The notes under the pieces were generated by a model. The model saw only the letters and a list, made by a program, of their open reading frames with translations. It did not search any database and was not told the DNA's origin. From assembly GCA_905182185.1 (NCBI GenBank), contig CAJJAP010000005.1, positions 1-64,000 on the forward strand: a stretch of 64,000 nucleotides of DNA. Reading direction: 5' to 3'. Below are positions 26,856 to 35,397 of this stretch, one piece after another (the first letter of the stretch is position 1; each line of letters begins with the position of its first letter). This stretch comes from an uncultured Candidatus Poseidoniales archaeon (GTDB lineage Archaea; Thermoplasmatota; Poseidoniia; Poseidoniales; Poseidoniaceae). Both the position numbers and the translations under genes were made by a program.

Positions 26856-27860
26856 ATGGCAATTGACCCTGAGTCCTTTGACGTCCCGGTAGTGGACTAT
26901 GATTTCTCGGCCCTAACCACCCCTTCCTCATTGATAGACCAAATGGCAACTGCTGGCGGATTTACAGCAACAAAACTTGCTACTGCGAGAGATATTCTAC
27001 GTGATATGAAATCTGAAATTGACGCAGTAGATGGTGATATCACCAAGGTCTGTAACTGGCTTTCATTCCCCGCTTGTTTGTGTGCCACTGGAACTCGAGG
27101 ATTCTTTGTTGAAGCCTTAAAGCAACAGATGTTCAACGTAGTTTCAACAACTTGTGGAATGCTTGACCACGATATTGCCAGAGCTTACAAGCACTATTAT
27201 CACGGTTCTTTCGAATTGGATGATATCGAACTGGGAGAGCATTCATTGATGCGCCTAGGCAATGTAATCGTGCCAAATGAATCATATGGCGAAATTATTG
27301 AAGCGATGGTCATGCCAGCTTTGGAAGACATTTACAAATGCAGATTAGAAGAAACTGGAAAAACTGGTGCTGATGCATGGATTGGATTCGGTTCCATCCA
27401 ATTGGTTTGGGAATTGGGTAAGAGAATCGGAACACCTGACACCATCATTTACTGGGCTGCAAAACATAAGATTCCGATTGTAATTCCAGGAATTACCGAT
27501 GGTTCGATTGGAGCACAACTATTCATGCTCCGTCAAAAGCATCGTAGCTTCCACATCGACACCTTGGCTGATGAACAGTATATGTCCGACATAGCATGGG
27601 ATGTTGAGACATCTAACGCTTTGATGATCGGTGGAGGCATCTCAAAGCATCACGTTATCTGGTGGAACCAGTATCGTGGTGGACTTGATAGCGCAGTATA
27701 CATCACAACCGCTCCTGAACACGATGGTAGCCTTTCTGGTGCAAGATTACGCGAGGCTATTTCTTGGGGCAAAATGCGCCCTGACGCCCCTAATATTTGC
27801 GTAGAAGGTGATGCGAGCGTATTACTTCCGCTTCTCGGTAGTGATTTTTTTGGCCAATGA
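26856..27860 (+). CDS. dys: Deoxyhypusine synthase
   Basis: The enzyme moves the aminobutyl group of spermidine to a lysine of aIF5A, the first step of hypusine formation. ATG 26856 is preferred over 26850. The product of 334 residues shows the DHS core: CGMLDHDIARA, the NAD-contacting segment, and GGGISKHHVIWWNQYRGG with the active-site lysine near residue 265, followed by ITTAPEHDGSLSGA. It lies 60 bases after uvrB. It marks the genome as archaeal. Confidence 0.93.
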   Translation: MAIDPESFDVPVVDYDFSALTTPSSLIDQMATAGGFTATKLATARDILRDMKSEIDAVDGDITKVCNWLSFPACLCATGTRGFFVEALKQQMFNVVSTTCGMLDHDIARAYKHYYHGSFELDDIELGEHSLMRLGNVIVPNESYGEIIEAMVMPALEDIYKCRLEETGKTGADAWIGFGSIQLVWELGKRIGTPDTIIYWAAKHKIPIVIPGITDGSIGAQLFMLRQKHRSFHIDTLADEQYMSDIAWDVETSNALMIGGGISKHHVIWWNQYRGGLDSAVYITTAPEHDGSLSGARLREAISWGKMRPDAPNICVEGDASVLLPLLGSDFFGQ

Positions 27861-27878
27861 AAACTCAATGGTGATATT

Positions 27879-29321
27879 ATGAAAGCAGTTTTCAAGGCCA
27901 CTTTTCTAACGGTTCTAATCTCGATGTCGATGCTAGCAGGTTGCTTTGGCTCAGATGATTCTGGAGGAGAAACTGTTGAGGAAGATCTTTTCTTCACCTT
28001 TAAAGACCAATTGGGCAACAATACATGGTATCATTATCCTGGTGGATTAAATGCAATGAATAACACTTCAGCACTCGGTGGAGATAATATTCCATTCCTT
28101 TCCGCTGGAAGTTATTACGGCATTGGAATGAGTACCTTTGAGCCTACAATGGGCATCACGTCTGCAGGTAACCTATACATGGCCAGTCACGGCAATGGTC
28201 CTTCAGGTTCCACCGCAGTAGTACAATGCACAGGACTAACTTCGATGACTGCCGACTTAGATTATTCATGTCAAAATGTCTATGGCCCAGTATTACCAGT
28301 AGCTAATTCTAATGACCCTTACATCTATGTTGACCCATGGACGGACAGAATAATGAAATTTGACATGCATGCCCTACTTGGAATGACCGTAGAATGGTCT
28401 GATAACGAAGGCGAGTCGTGGGTTGGTCCAACTGTTGCCACAGGATACTCAGTACAAGATCACCAAACGATTGCTTCTTCACCATACCCTGCCTTATTGC
28501 ATGAAACTTTGTGGGTATTTTGTATCAATGGGAACTTCCCATTCCCTGTTTGCGCCGCTTCACAAGATGGTGGAGCAACTTGGGGACCAGAATTGCCTGG
28601 CGCCCCGATAGATTGCCAAAGCGGTGGTCTTTCAGCACACCTAATCGGAGCGGATAACGGAAACTTCTACAGAGGTCAAAACGGTTGTGATGGAAGCGGT
28701 TATTCAATGTACAAAACAGAAGATGGCGCTTTGACATGGAGTGAACATGTATTACCTACTGAAGTGAGTGGAACCGCTGATACTTGGAATGCAGAAGAAG
28801 CACAAGTTTCTGTCGATGGTGATTCAAATGTCTATGCTATGTGGATGGGAGTCGATAATTTACCATACTTCTCATATTCCCTAGATGATGCAAATACATG
28901 GTCTGAAGCGCAAATGATAGCCCCTTCGCATCTTGAAGGAACTGGTTTTCCAGTCATTATCGCAGGGGATACTGGAAAAGTTGCGTTCGGCTATGTTGGG
29001 ACAACTGGAGATGGGCTTTGGCATGGGTATATCTCCATGATGACCGATGCTTTCAATGAAACTCCACTGATTACTACTGTGATGGTAAACGAGGTAAATG
29101 ACCCACTTGATGATGCAAGTCCTACCTGTGGATACGAACGCTGCGGTGGCTTTGGCGATTTCCTTGATATGCAAATTGATGCAAATGGAAGAGTTTGGTT
29201 TGCTTTAGCCCACAACCCAACGGATTCGGGAATATATGGTAGTCTTACTATTGGCCCAAGCCTACGTGGAGAAGTTCTACCCCTTTCAGAAATGGCTGCT
29301 GGTGGACCTCAAACCCTGTGA
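27879..29321 (+). CDS. Lipoprotein with BNR/sialidase-like beta-propeller
   Basis: The 480-residue product starts with a lipoprotein signal (lipobox MLAGC, Cys near residue 23) and a short acidic tether. The rest is a beta-propeller with BNR-type Asp-box repeats: SDNEGESW, SQDGGATW, KTEDGALTW and SLDDANTW. Propellers of this kind occur in sialidases and in many binding proteins; the catalytic arginine triad of true sialidases was not identified, so an enzyme role is open. The start codon lies 18 bases after the dys stop codon, behind a GGTGAT sequence. Confidence 0.75.
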   Translation: MKAVFKATFLTVLISMSMLAGCFGSDDSGGETVEEDLFFTFKDQLGNNTWYHYPGGLNAMNNTSALGGDNIPFLSAGSYYGIGMSTFEPTMGITSAGNLYMASHGNGPSGSTAVVQCTGLTSMTADLDYSCQNVYGPVLPVANSNDPYIYVDPWTDRIMKFDMHALLGMTVEWSDNEGESWVGPTVATGYSVQDHQTIASSPYPALLHETLWVFCINGNFPFPVCAASQDGGATWGPELPGAPIDCQSGGLSAHLIGADNGNFYRGQNGCDGSGYSMYKTEDGALTWSEHVLPTEVSGTADTWNAEEAQVSVDGDSNVYAMWMGVDNLPYFSYSLDDANTWSEAQMIAPSHLEGTGFPVIIAGDTGKVAFGYVGTTGDGLWHGYISMMTDAFNETPLITTVMVNEVNDPLDDASPTCGYERCGGFGDFLDMQIDANGRVWFALAHNPTDSGIYGSLTIGPSLRGEVLPLSEMAAGGPQTL

Positions 29322-29322
29322 T

Positions 29323-30480
29323 TCAGGAATCTTCTTGATCATCTCGGAGATATTGAGTTGCACTTTCAAACACCGTATTACCTCTTGAGACAATTTTATC
29401 TTGCCAAACTGCATCATTTGGATTAAATATTCTAAGTAAATTTAACCTGCTCCAATGAGACTTTGCACCAGCCTCGTCCACATAGTCGCCCCATTGAGTC
29501 CATCGGTTTTCATCCCTATTGGCCCTGATTACTTTGATTGATTTGAAGGTACCAAACTCTTGTGTTAAATAAGTCCAAGAAATACCCGGGAAGCGATTGA
29601 CTAAGCCTTGATGAATATCCCCTTTTATCTCATAACCAACTCCGGTTTTGGATAATAATTCAATGTGGCCCGGGAATAATTGTTGCAATTCTACAAATTT
29701 ATCAAAGTCTTTATTCCTTAGTTCAAGTGGTAATAATAGCGTATCATGACCACTTGGACCCAGCCCTGTATGATGGTCGATTGCAAATATTTGTTTGACC
29801 TGAACAAGATTAGCGTTGAGCCAATCTATCAGCATAGAAGGTCCTTTTTCCAACTTTGAACCGCCATATTGAATCGCTGCAGGATACTGATACTGACCTT
29901 CTGCTACAGCTTGTTTAAGATTAGGATAACCATACTTCAAAATCAATAGAAGGGCCCGAATATTGAATGAGTATTCATTCTTCTTGGGAACCGTCTTTGG
30001 GTTAATGAAATCCTTAACCGCTTCATATCCATCGGGAACTCCACTATACAGTTCATCTAAGCGAAGGAAATTTCTATTCAAATCAACATTATTCTCATTG
30101 AACCGCCTCCACCAAGCCATTCCATAGGGATTGACTGCATGAATAAAAATTACGCCATGGTCATCAAAAGGTTCTGATTTTGCCAATTTATCCATTATCG
30201 ACAACTGAATTGCAGAGCCAGGATATCCTTCAACACCATGTACTCCGCTGCTTGAAATTATGGCCTTTCCACTGTCTAGTGAGCCTATTACTGCAATATC
30301 TATCGCTAATTCCTCCGCCTCTGGACCTTTCATTCCAAGTTTCAAACGTTGGTGGGTCACATTATGGCCTGCAGATGTCAAATCTTGGCAAGCAATTGCA
30401 AATCGTCCTGCCGCCTCGGCATAGGAATTTGAGAACCAACGACGTCCCATCACAACCAATGCCAGCAATGCCAAAGACAT
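29323..30480 (-). CDS. M14-like zinc carboxypeptidase (DUF2817)
   Basis: The 385-residue product has a hydrophobic N-terminal segment (residues 1-11), then a metallocarboxypeptidase-like domain: SSGVHGVEGYPGSA with the His and Glu zinc ligands near residue 80, the NPYGMAWWRRFNENNVDLNRNF block that binds the substrate carboxylate, and a later DHHTGLG histidine motif. This is the DUF2817 branch of M14. The substrate is unknown; peptide or amide hydrolysis is expected. The gene converges with the BNR lipoprotein with one base between stop codons. Confidence 0.82.
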   Translation of the reverse strand: MSLALLALVVMGRRWFSNSYAEAAGRFAIACQDLTSAGHNVTHQRLKLGMKGPEAEELAIDIAVIGSLDSGKAIISSSGVHGVEGYPGSAIQLSIMDKLAKSEPFDDHGVIFIHAVNPYGMAWWRRFNENNVDLNRNFLRLDELYSGVPDGYEAVKDFINPKTVPKKNEYSFNIRALLLILKYGYPNLKQAVAEGQYQYPAAIQYGGSKLEKGPSMLIDWLNANLVQVKQIFAIDHHTGLGPSGHDTLLLPLELRNKDFDKFVELQQLFPGHIELLSKTGVGYEIKGDIHQGLVNRFPGISWTYLTQEFGTFKSIKVIRANRDENRWTQWGDYVDEAGAKSHWSRLNLLRIFNPNDAVWQDKIVSRGNTVFESATQYLRDDQEDS

Positions 30481-30627
30481 GAGTTCTTCGCCTTTATTTC
30501 ATCCCACAAATAGTTCAAACTCTACTATTTTCTTGACATGCGTCCTTCCTCAGACCAGCTATTGATGATTTCAACAGTTTTGCCATAATATGATTGAGAC
30601 GTCCATGGCAGAATAACTATGCCGTTA

Positions 30628-31464
30628 TCATTGTTGTATCGCTCCAACTAAAAACACCATCAATGCACTGCGAATAGGCATTAGTGGCCTCCAACCATCC
30701 CCATCACATGCAACTAGTACTTGGTGAATTGATTCTAAATCTGGCCGTAACAAATACTCTTCACCGACCTCGCTCAATGTTTCAACCTCAATCTTTGGTG
30801 AAGAAGGAGTGGTAAGATGATGTGCCGAAAATTCCCCGCTCTTCCCTGCCATAGTCCTTGAAAATAAGATTCGCATCTCCTCTACCGTTTGATCATCTGA
30901 CCACGCCCTCCTACCTGAGATGTTAGCAATTTTAGGGAATGGTTGTTCGCTTACTAGAATCCTTACAATGGAGTCAACTACATCCATTTCTGAAACCCAC
31001 CAATGCCTTGGACGAGAATCAGATGCGATATTATCATTGTTTTTTATCGCCTCATACCAGTTTTGAAGTATTGGGCAACACCAAGAATCATCGAAACAAC
31101 TTGGAAGCATGTGATTGATTATCAGATGCGAATCTACCTCACTGGTATCTATTTCGGTATTATCAAAACCAGCAGTTACCAAGATCGTTTCGCTACCATC
31201 TGCACCGATTGAGGATTGTTCTACCCCATCTAGATATGGTCCTAGACCCAACAAAACCACCCTATGGCCTTCTGTAATCGGTGTTTGTTCCGAGACCATA
31301 AATTGTGATTGTGAATATACCAACTCGGTAGAATACATTTCGGTAGCCCATTGGTAATCCACATTTGGAATTACTATCTTAGCATCTGTACGAAGCAGTC
31401 GAGATATGGTTGCCCTGCCTATGCTGCTATCGCTGCCACGGAGATGGACGACTGGGGTTGCCAT
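30628..31464 (-). CDS. Degenerate NAD-dependent epimerase/Rossmann protein
   Basis: The 278-residue product begins VVHLRGSDSSIGRATISRLL, which resembles the dinucleotide-binding start of extended SDR proteins (GxxGxxG replaced by a looser pattern). There is a VVLLGLGPYLDGV strand and an RHWWVSEMDVVDSIVRIL segment like the C-terminal part of epimerases, but the YxxxK catalytic pair is not visible. It may bind a nucleotide without catalysis. Four cysteines lie close together near residue 138 (SCFDDSWCCP). Confidence 0.55.
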   Translation of the reverse strand: MATPVVHLRGSDSSIGRATISRLLRTDAKIVIPNVDYQWATEMYSTELVYSQSQFMVSEQTPITEGHRVVLLGLGPYLDGVEQSSIGADGSETILVTAGFDNTEIDTSEVDSHLIINHMLPSCFDDSWCCPILQNWYEAIKNNDNIASDSRPRHWWVSEMDVVDSIVRILVSEQPFPKIANISGRRAWSDDQTVEEMRILFSRTMAGKSGEFSAHHLTTPSSPKIEVETLSEVGEEYLLRPDLESIHQVLVACDGDGWRPLMPIRSALMVFLVGAIQQ

Positions 31465-31560
31465 ATTCTACCCAGCAGCCTTCATCATTTGAAAGCAACC
31501 ATAGTAAGATTATAACTGTCATAAAAAGTTGAATAAACATTAGTAAAGTACTTTGAAAAA

Positions 31561-31594
31561 CCAATTGAAAAATCGAATCTCCAATTGAAAAATC
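31561..31594. repeat. Tandem 14-base motif, two copies 20 bases apart
   Basis: CCAATTGAAAAATC occurs exactly at 31561-31574 and 31581-31594, and nearly again at 31899-31912. A spacing of two helical turns suits cooperative protein binding on one DNA face. Confidence 0.7.
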
Positions 31595-31821
31595 TTATCC
31601 AAGAGGCGATCTAAATCGATACTGAATTGACAGTACTTGCCCACACAAAATAGATCATTAACGCAACCTGGAACAATCCAATAACACCATCTTCCACTGC
31701 AATGAGTTTCCAATTGACAAATAGTTGATTTCACACTATTAGAACTAAAATTGCACCCCATTAGAATTGAAATAAATCCGCCACACAAACATGCCCAATA
31801 CATCCCTAATTCCTATTGTAA

Positions 31822-31898
31822 AATTAATTATACGACATTAACTAAAATTGAATTTACATCGTTTTTTCAATTGAAGTTAGAATTAATTATACGACATT
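31822..31898. repeat. Direct repeat AATTAATTATACGACATT, two copies
   Basis: The exact 18-base sequence lies at 31822-31839 and 31881-31898, 59 bases apart, in the same orientation and upstream of the promoter at about 31931. It could be an operator pair. Confidence 0.75.
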
Positions 31899-31995
31899 CC
31901 AATTGAAAATCGCTTTTTTACAGGCAAAGAGTATAAGACCCCCCACTAACGAGCATTAAGCAAGCCGAACCACAGCGGCACAAGGAGATGGGAAA

Positions 31996-32580
31996 ATGCC
32001 AAACGACAAATACGACATCCAGGAGTTACTCCAAAGAGATGTATATGTAAATGATAAGAAAGTTGGGACGATAGTCGGAGAACGACATCATCCTAACGAA
32101 GCCAGAGTGCAATCTATGAGGATTCAAGTCGATTCCGAGATAGCAGGAGAATACATGCGCAAGCCCGCAACACTTGCTCCACTACCAAAGGAATTAGTGC
32201 ATAGTATCCGCAATGATGGAACTATAAGGCTTTCAAAGTCAATGCGCGAATTACAACGCAGATGGAGAAACACAGTACGAATTGATGAGAAGTTGTATGC
32301 ACCTGACGAAATGCTAGATAGAGCTGTACTAGACAATCAAGGAGATGAAATCGGTGTTATCACCGATTTATTCAAAGTCAAGCGAACCTACAAGGGCGTA
32401 ATAGTCCAAACTAGAGTCGCAGTACAGAAACAATTCGGCGTCGACATGTTCATCCGAATCCCAATCACTGCCTTTTCACGCACAAGAGACAAACTTGACG
32501 AAGTAGTATTATCACGGACATTTGGCAAAGTATTGAACTTACCTTCATACATTACAATCAATGCTTTAGAAGAAGAGTGA
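31996..32580 (+). CDS. Protein with two PRC-barrel-like domains
   Basis: The 194-residue soluble product has two similar beta-rich halves: residues 1-95 (VYVNDKKVGTIVGERHHP) and 105-194 (AVLDNQGDEIGVITDLFK), each resembling a PRC-barrel. Archaeal PRC-barrel proteins include RNA-processing factors and the CdpB cell-division proteins that bind FtsZ/SepF; which applies here is not clear. It has its own promoter with TATA and a strong ribosome site, and long upstream repeats. Confidence 0.65.
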   Translation: MPNDKYDIQELLQRDVYVNDKKVGTIVGERHHPNEARVQSMRIQVDSEIAGEYMRKPATLAPLPKELVHSIRNDGTIRLSKSMRELQRRWRNTVRIDEKLYAPDEMLDRAVLDNQGDEIGVITDLFKVKRTYKGVIVQTRVAVQKQFGVDMFIRIPITAFSRTRDKLDEVVLSRTFGKVLNLPSYITINALEEE

Positions 32581-32640
32581 ATGTGGCAAAAACGCCATAT
32601 GATTCGCCTTGACAGCGAATGACAACAGAGCAGTATTATT

Positions 32641-32658
32641 CCGTCACTCTTATGACGG
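32641..32658 (+). terminator. Perfect 6-bp hairpin after the PRC-barrel gene
   Basis: CCGTCA-CTCTTA-TGACGG forms a six-pair stem with a six-base loop, 60 bases after the PRC-barrel stop codon and 26 bases ahead of the tRNA. No T-run follows, so a terminator is only one option; a processing signal for the tRNA transcript is another. Confidence 0.4.
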
Positions 32659-32684
32659 GGTTGCGAGTCGGCGGAATTACCCAA

Positions 32685-32761
32685 GCGCGGGTAGCTTAGT
32701 CGGTTGGAGCACCCGGCTGATAACCGGGAGGTCGCAGGTTCAAGTCCTGCCTCGCGCACCA
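32685..32761 (+). tRNA. tRNA-Ile (GAT)
   Basis: A full cloverleaf is present. The acceptor stem is GCGCGGG with CTCGCGC, the D stem GCTT with GAGC, the anticodon stem CCCGG with CCGGG around loop CTGATAA (anticodon GAT, isoleucine), and the T arm GCAGG TTCAAGT CCTGC. Discriminator A is followed by an encoded CCA at 32759-32761. There is no intron. Confidence 0.97.
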
Positions 32762-32822
32762 AATTTCATTTATTCTTGTGATTTTTAGCATCATCTGATT
32801 TCAGATTATAGAAGTAAAGAAC

Positions 32823-33809
32823 ATGAAGGGGCGGCGCCCACCCATACATGAGGCAGTCCCTATGGTAGTCCTATCCGGAAGTAATTCGAGGTTGCTAGCA
32901 ACCCAACTTGCTGAAACACTAGGATGGGCACATCATAGTCTTGAAACTAGACGTTTTCCCGACACTGAAGGCTATACCCGCATCCCAGAAGAGATAATAG
33001 ATGATGTCCGAAGTGGACCAGTAGTATTGGTTTCTAACACATTCCCTGATGCTGGAATTATTGAAACATTGCTAATGTTGGAAGCGATCAATGATGTCCG
33101 AAGTGGAAAAATGGAAAACCTCCGAGAAATCGGACCTCAGCAATTACCTGATGTCGGCCCAGGAATACTTCTTGCAATACCATACTTCGGATATTCTAGG
33201 CAAGATAAGAGATTCAAACCCGGTGAAGCGATTTCTGCACGTGCTATCGGTCAATTAATGGCATCTCGTTGTGATGGAATTGTAGTTTTTGACCTACATG
33301 CCCCTAAGGTACTAGAGGATTTGCCAGTTCCTGTAGCATTTACCTCGGCAATGCCTGAACTCGCCAAGCATTTACAGGATACTGTGGCACCTGATTTCAT
33401 CTTGTCACCAGATAAAGGTGCAATTGAGCGAGCCAGTGAAGTTGCAAAAACAATCAATTGCCAATTCAGTTATCTAGAAAAGACTCGAATTGACGCTCAC
33501 ACGATTATTCACAAGGCCAAGGATTTGGATGTTGATGGTAAGAAGGTTGCAATCGTCGATGATATGATCGCTACCGGCGGCACAATTTGCCGTGCGGCTG
33601 AAGCACTACGAAGTCAGGGAGCAATCGAAGTTCATGCTGCATGTTCACATGGATTATTCACCGGTGGCGCTATTGCCAGATTGCTAAGATATGTTGACGG
33701 AGTACATGCAACCGGTAGTTTATCCAACCCTAGAGATGTCATCTCCGGCGGACCTGCTTTAGCGCGCGGGGTCAACCAATTAATGGAAACTTTAGAATTG
33801 AATAATTAG
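32823..33809 (+). CDS. prs: Ribose-phosphate pyrophosphokinase
   Basis: The enzyme makes PRPP from ribose 5-phosphate and ATP for nucleotide synthesis. The 328-residue product has VVLSGSNSRLLA at the start, IPYFGYSRQDKRF (ATP/Mg region), FDLHAP, and the PRPP loop VAIVDDMIATGGTICRAA near residue 240. An ATG at 32862 is an alternative start that would match the usual archaeal N-terminus. The gene stands between tRNA-Ile and the ribosomal cluster. Confidence 0.95.
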   Translation: MKGRRPPIHEAVPMVVLSGSNSRLLATQLAETLGWAHHSLETRRFPDTEGYTRIPEEIIDDVRSGPVVLVSNTFPDAGIIETLLMLEAINDVRSGKMENLREIGPQQLPDVGPGILLAIPYFGYSRQDKRFKPGEAISARAIGQLMASRCDGIVVFDLHAPKVLEDLPVPVAFTSAMPELAKHLQDTVAPDFILSPDKGAIERASEVAKTINCQFSYLEKTRIDAHTIIHKAKDLDVDGKKVAIVDDMIATGGTICRAAEALRSQGAIEVHAACSHGLFTGGAIARLLRYVDGVHATGSLSNPRDVISGGPALARGVNQLMETLELNN

Positions 33810-33940
33810 GTCCAGTACACCTCTTTACTAGGGTTTACTAGGAGATTTAGTTCAAGATTTGGTTTATTGTCTTAACCGTCGCGCTTTAATATGTGAGTAT
33901 AGGCGCAAGACTGCCTTACATGAGGACGGAGTGATATCCA

Positions 33941-34312
33941 ATGAATGTACACGTTAAATTTGAAACACCAAGCGAAGTCTCTGATAAAATCTACGAGATG
34001 ATTACTGCAAACACAAACGGCCGCCTAAAAAGAGGCAGCAATGAAGTGACTAAGACGGCTGAGCGCGGGACCGCTCAATTCATCATTCTTGCAGAAGATG
34101 TGAACCCTCCAGAACTATTGGCTCACATTCCTCTAATTTGTGAAGAGAAAGGAATCCCATACGGATATGTCCCTACTCAAGAATTCCTTGCTTTGGCAGC
34201 AAACCTTCCAAAGGGTGTCCAAGCAGCATCAATCGCTGTTATGGAAATAACCAAAGGTGCACAAGAAAAATTCAATGAAGTTGTAGAGCTCATCACAGCC
34301 TTAAAGGCGTGA
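33941..34312 (+). CDS. rpl7ae: Ribosomal protein eL8 (L7Ae)
   Basis: L7Ae binds kink-turns in 23S rRNA, box C/D and H/ACA RNAs and RNase P RNA. The 123-residue product shows the RNA-binding segment RLKRGSNEVTKTAERG and ILAEDVNPPELLAHIPLICEE, both diagnostic. It is the first gene of the conserved L7Ae-S28e-L24e-Ndk-aIF5B cluster; a GGACGGAGTGATATCC leader lies in front of the ATG. Confidence 0.97.
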   Translation: MNVHVKFETPSEVSDKIYEMITANTNGRLKRGSNEVTKTAERGTAQFIILAEDVNPPELLAHIPLICEEKGIPYGYVPTQEFLALAANLPKGVQAASIAVMEITKGAQEKFNEVVELITALKA

Positions 34313-34339
34313 GTTCATTATTATTAGGAGATGAAAAAT

Positions 34340-34564
34340 ATGAGCGAAGAACTAGGTGGATGGCCTGCTGAAGTAGTAGAGATTGTTGGTCGTACAGGTA
34401 TGACCGGAGAAGCTACTCAAGTCAAGGTCCGTGTCAACGATGCGCCAAACCCACGTGACGTGGGTCGCATTATTACTCGAAATGTTTTGGGCCCAATTCG
34501 CGTTGGCGATTTATTGATGCTCAAGGATACAGGTCGCGAGGCCCGTAAGATTGGTGGACGGTGA
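34340..34564 (+). CDS. rps28e: Ribosomal protein eS28
   Basis: Small-subunit protein with an OB-like fold. The 74-residue product (ATG 34340; an ATG at 34331 adds three residues) has [20 protein letters not shown] and [11 protein letters not shown], the family signatures. A TTAGGAGATG site lies just before the upper ATG, which leaves the choice of start open. The stop codon is followed within five bases by the eL24 start. Confidence 0.95.
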   Translation: MSEELGGWPAEVVEIVGRTGMTGEATQVKVRVNDAPNPRDVGRIITRNVLGPIRVGDLLMLKDTGREARKIGGR

Positions 34565-34569
34565 TTATT

Positions 34570-34758
34570 ATGCCTGAACGCAGAATTTGTACTTTCTCTG
34601 GTGAGGAAATCGAGCCTGGGACTGGGATGATGTTTATTCGACGTGATGGAAGCATCATGTGGTTCAAGAACTCCAAGGCCCGCAAGAACTTAATCAAACT
34701 AAAGAGAAATAGCCGTAAGGTAAAGTGGACACGCCACTTTGTCAAGGGCGGAATTTGA
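34570..34758 (+). CDS. rpl24e: Ribosomal protein eL24
   Basis: The 62-residue zinc-ribbon-type ribosomal protein starts PERRICTFSGEEIEPGTGMM and contains MWFKNSKARKNLIKLKRN. The first cysteine of the zinc site is present (RIC) but the usual CxxC partner is reduced to a single Cys, as in zinc-free versions. It follows eS28 closely in the same operon. Confidence 0.94.
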   Translation: MPERRICTFSGEEIEPGTGMMFIRRDGSIMWFKNSKARKNLIKLKRNSRKVKWTRHFVKGGI

Positions 34759-34786
34759 TTTCTCTCTCAGAGATTATGATCCGACA

Positions 34787-34801
34787 GTCCCTTTTTGGGA
34801 C
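34787..34801 (+). terminator. Hairpin after eL24
   Basis: GTCCC-TTTTT-GGGAC, extended by ACA/TGT on either side with a two-base bulge, sits 28 bases after the eL24 stop codon. It may end or attenuate the ribosomal transcript before ndk. Archaeal termination usually needs a T-run only, so the call is tentative. Confidence 0.4.
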
Positions 34802-34908
34802 ACTGTTGCCAATAATAGCATGAATATATGTTATTGTAATGTTAATTCAAGTTTCATTGAGGGGTTTGATTTTAAAGGAGTCGCTGGTGGCTCGCTTTGG
34901 TGAACACT

Positions 34909-35355
34909 ATGGAGACTACATACATCATGATCAAACCTGACGGCGTACAACGTGGACTTGTTGGAGAAATTATCGGACGATTTGAGCGCAAAGGACTCAA
35001 ATTGGCTGCATTAAAATCTGTTGTACCAAGCAAAGAAATCGCTGAAACTCACTATGAATGCCACTCAGAACGCCCATTCTATCCAGGATTAATCAAGTTC
35101 GTAACATCTGGACCTGTAGTCTGTATGGCTTGGACTGGAGTCGATGCAATCGCTGTTGCTCGTACCCTTATTGGAGCGACTAATGGACGTGAAGCAGCAC
35201 CTGGAACTATTCGAGGTGACTTTGGCATGGACATGGGTTACAATATGATTCATGGCTCTGACGCTGCTGAAACTGCTGCGTTTGAACTCAACCTTTGGTT
35301 CCCTGAAGGTCTCATGCAATGGGACAACTTGATGGGCACTTGGGTCTACGAATGA
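34909..35355 (+). CDS. ndk: Nucleoside diphosphate kinase
   Basis: The enzyme balances nucleoside triphosphate pools through a phosphohistidine. The 148-residue product (ATG 34909; GTG 34897 is possible) has [37 protein letters not shown], and the active-site histidine in NMIHGSD near residue 118. It sits in the usual archaeal position between eL24 and aIF5B. Confidence 0.97.
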   Translation: METTYIMIKPDGVQRGLVGEIIGRFERKGLKLAALKSVVPSKEIAETHYECHSERPFYPGLIKFVTSGPVVCMAWTGVDAIAVARTLIGATNGREAAPGTIRGDFGMDMGYNMIHGSDAAETAAFELNLWFPEGLMQWDNLMGTWVYE

Positions 35356-35397
35356 AACAAACCAGCTCAACCACCTGCTGGACGGACGGTGAGGAAT

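Larger units (their letters stand above)
31465..31995. other. AT-rich intergenic region with repeated motifs
   Basis: No convincing gene is present in these 530 bases; the one longer frame on the minus strand (31540-31803) has no family features and very odd Cys/Trp content. The region holds three copies of a CCAATTGAAAA-type motif and two copies of an 18-base motif, listed separately, plus a promoter for the PRC-barrel gene: GTATAAG at 31931-31937 and a ribosome site AAGGAGATG at 31982-31990. It may be a regulatory region or an origin-like element. Confidence 0.6.

Noticed and set aside
29323-30480. M14-like gene as an aspartoacylase
   Set aside because: The NVDLNRNF and HGVEG motifs fit DUF2817 better, and the aspartoacylase-specific C-terminal domain is not apparent.
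31540-31803. 87-codon minus-strand frame in the AT-rich intergenic region
   Set aside because: Its product is unusually rich in Cys, Trp and Phe, has no known domain or ribosome site, and lies over repeated noncoding motifs.
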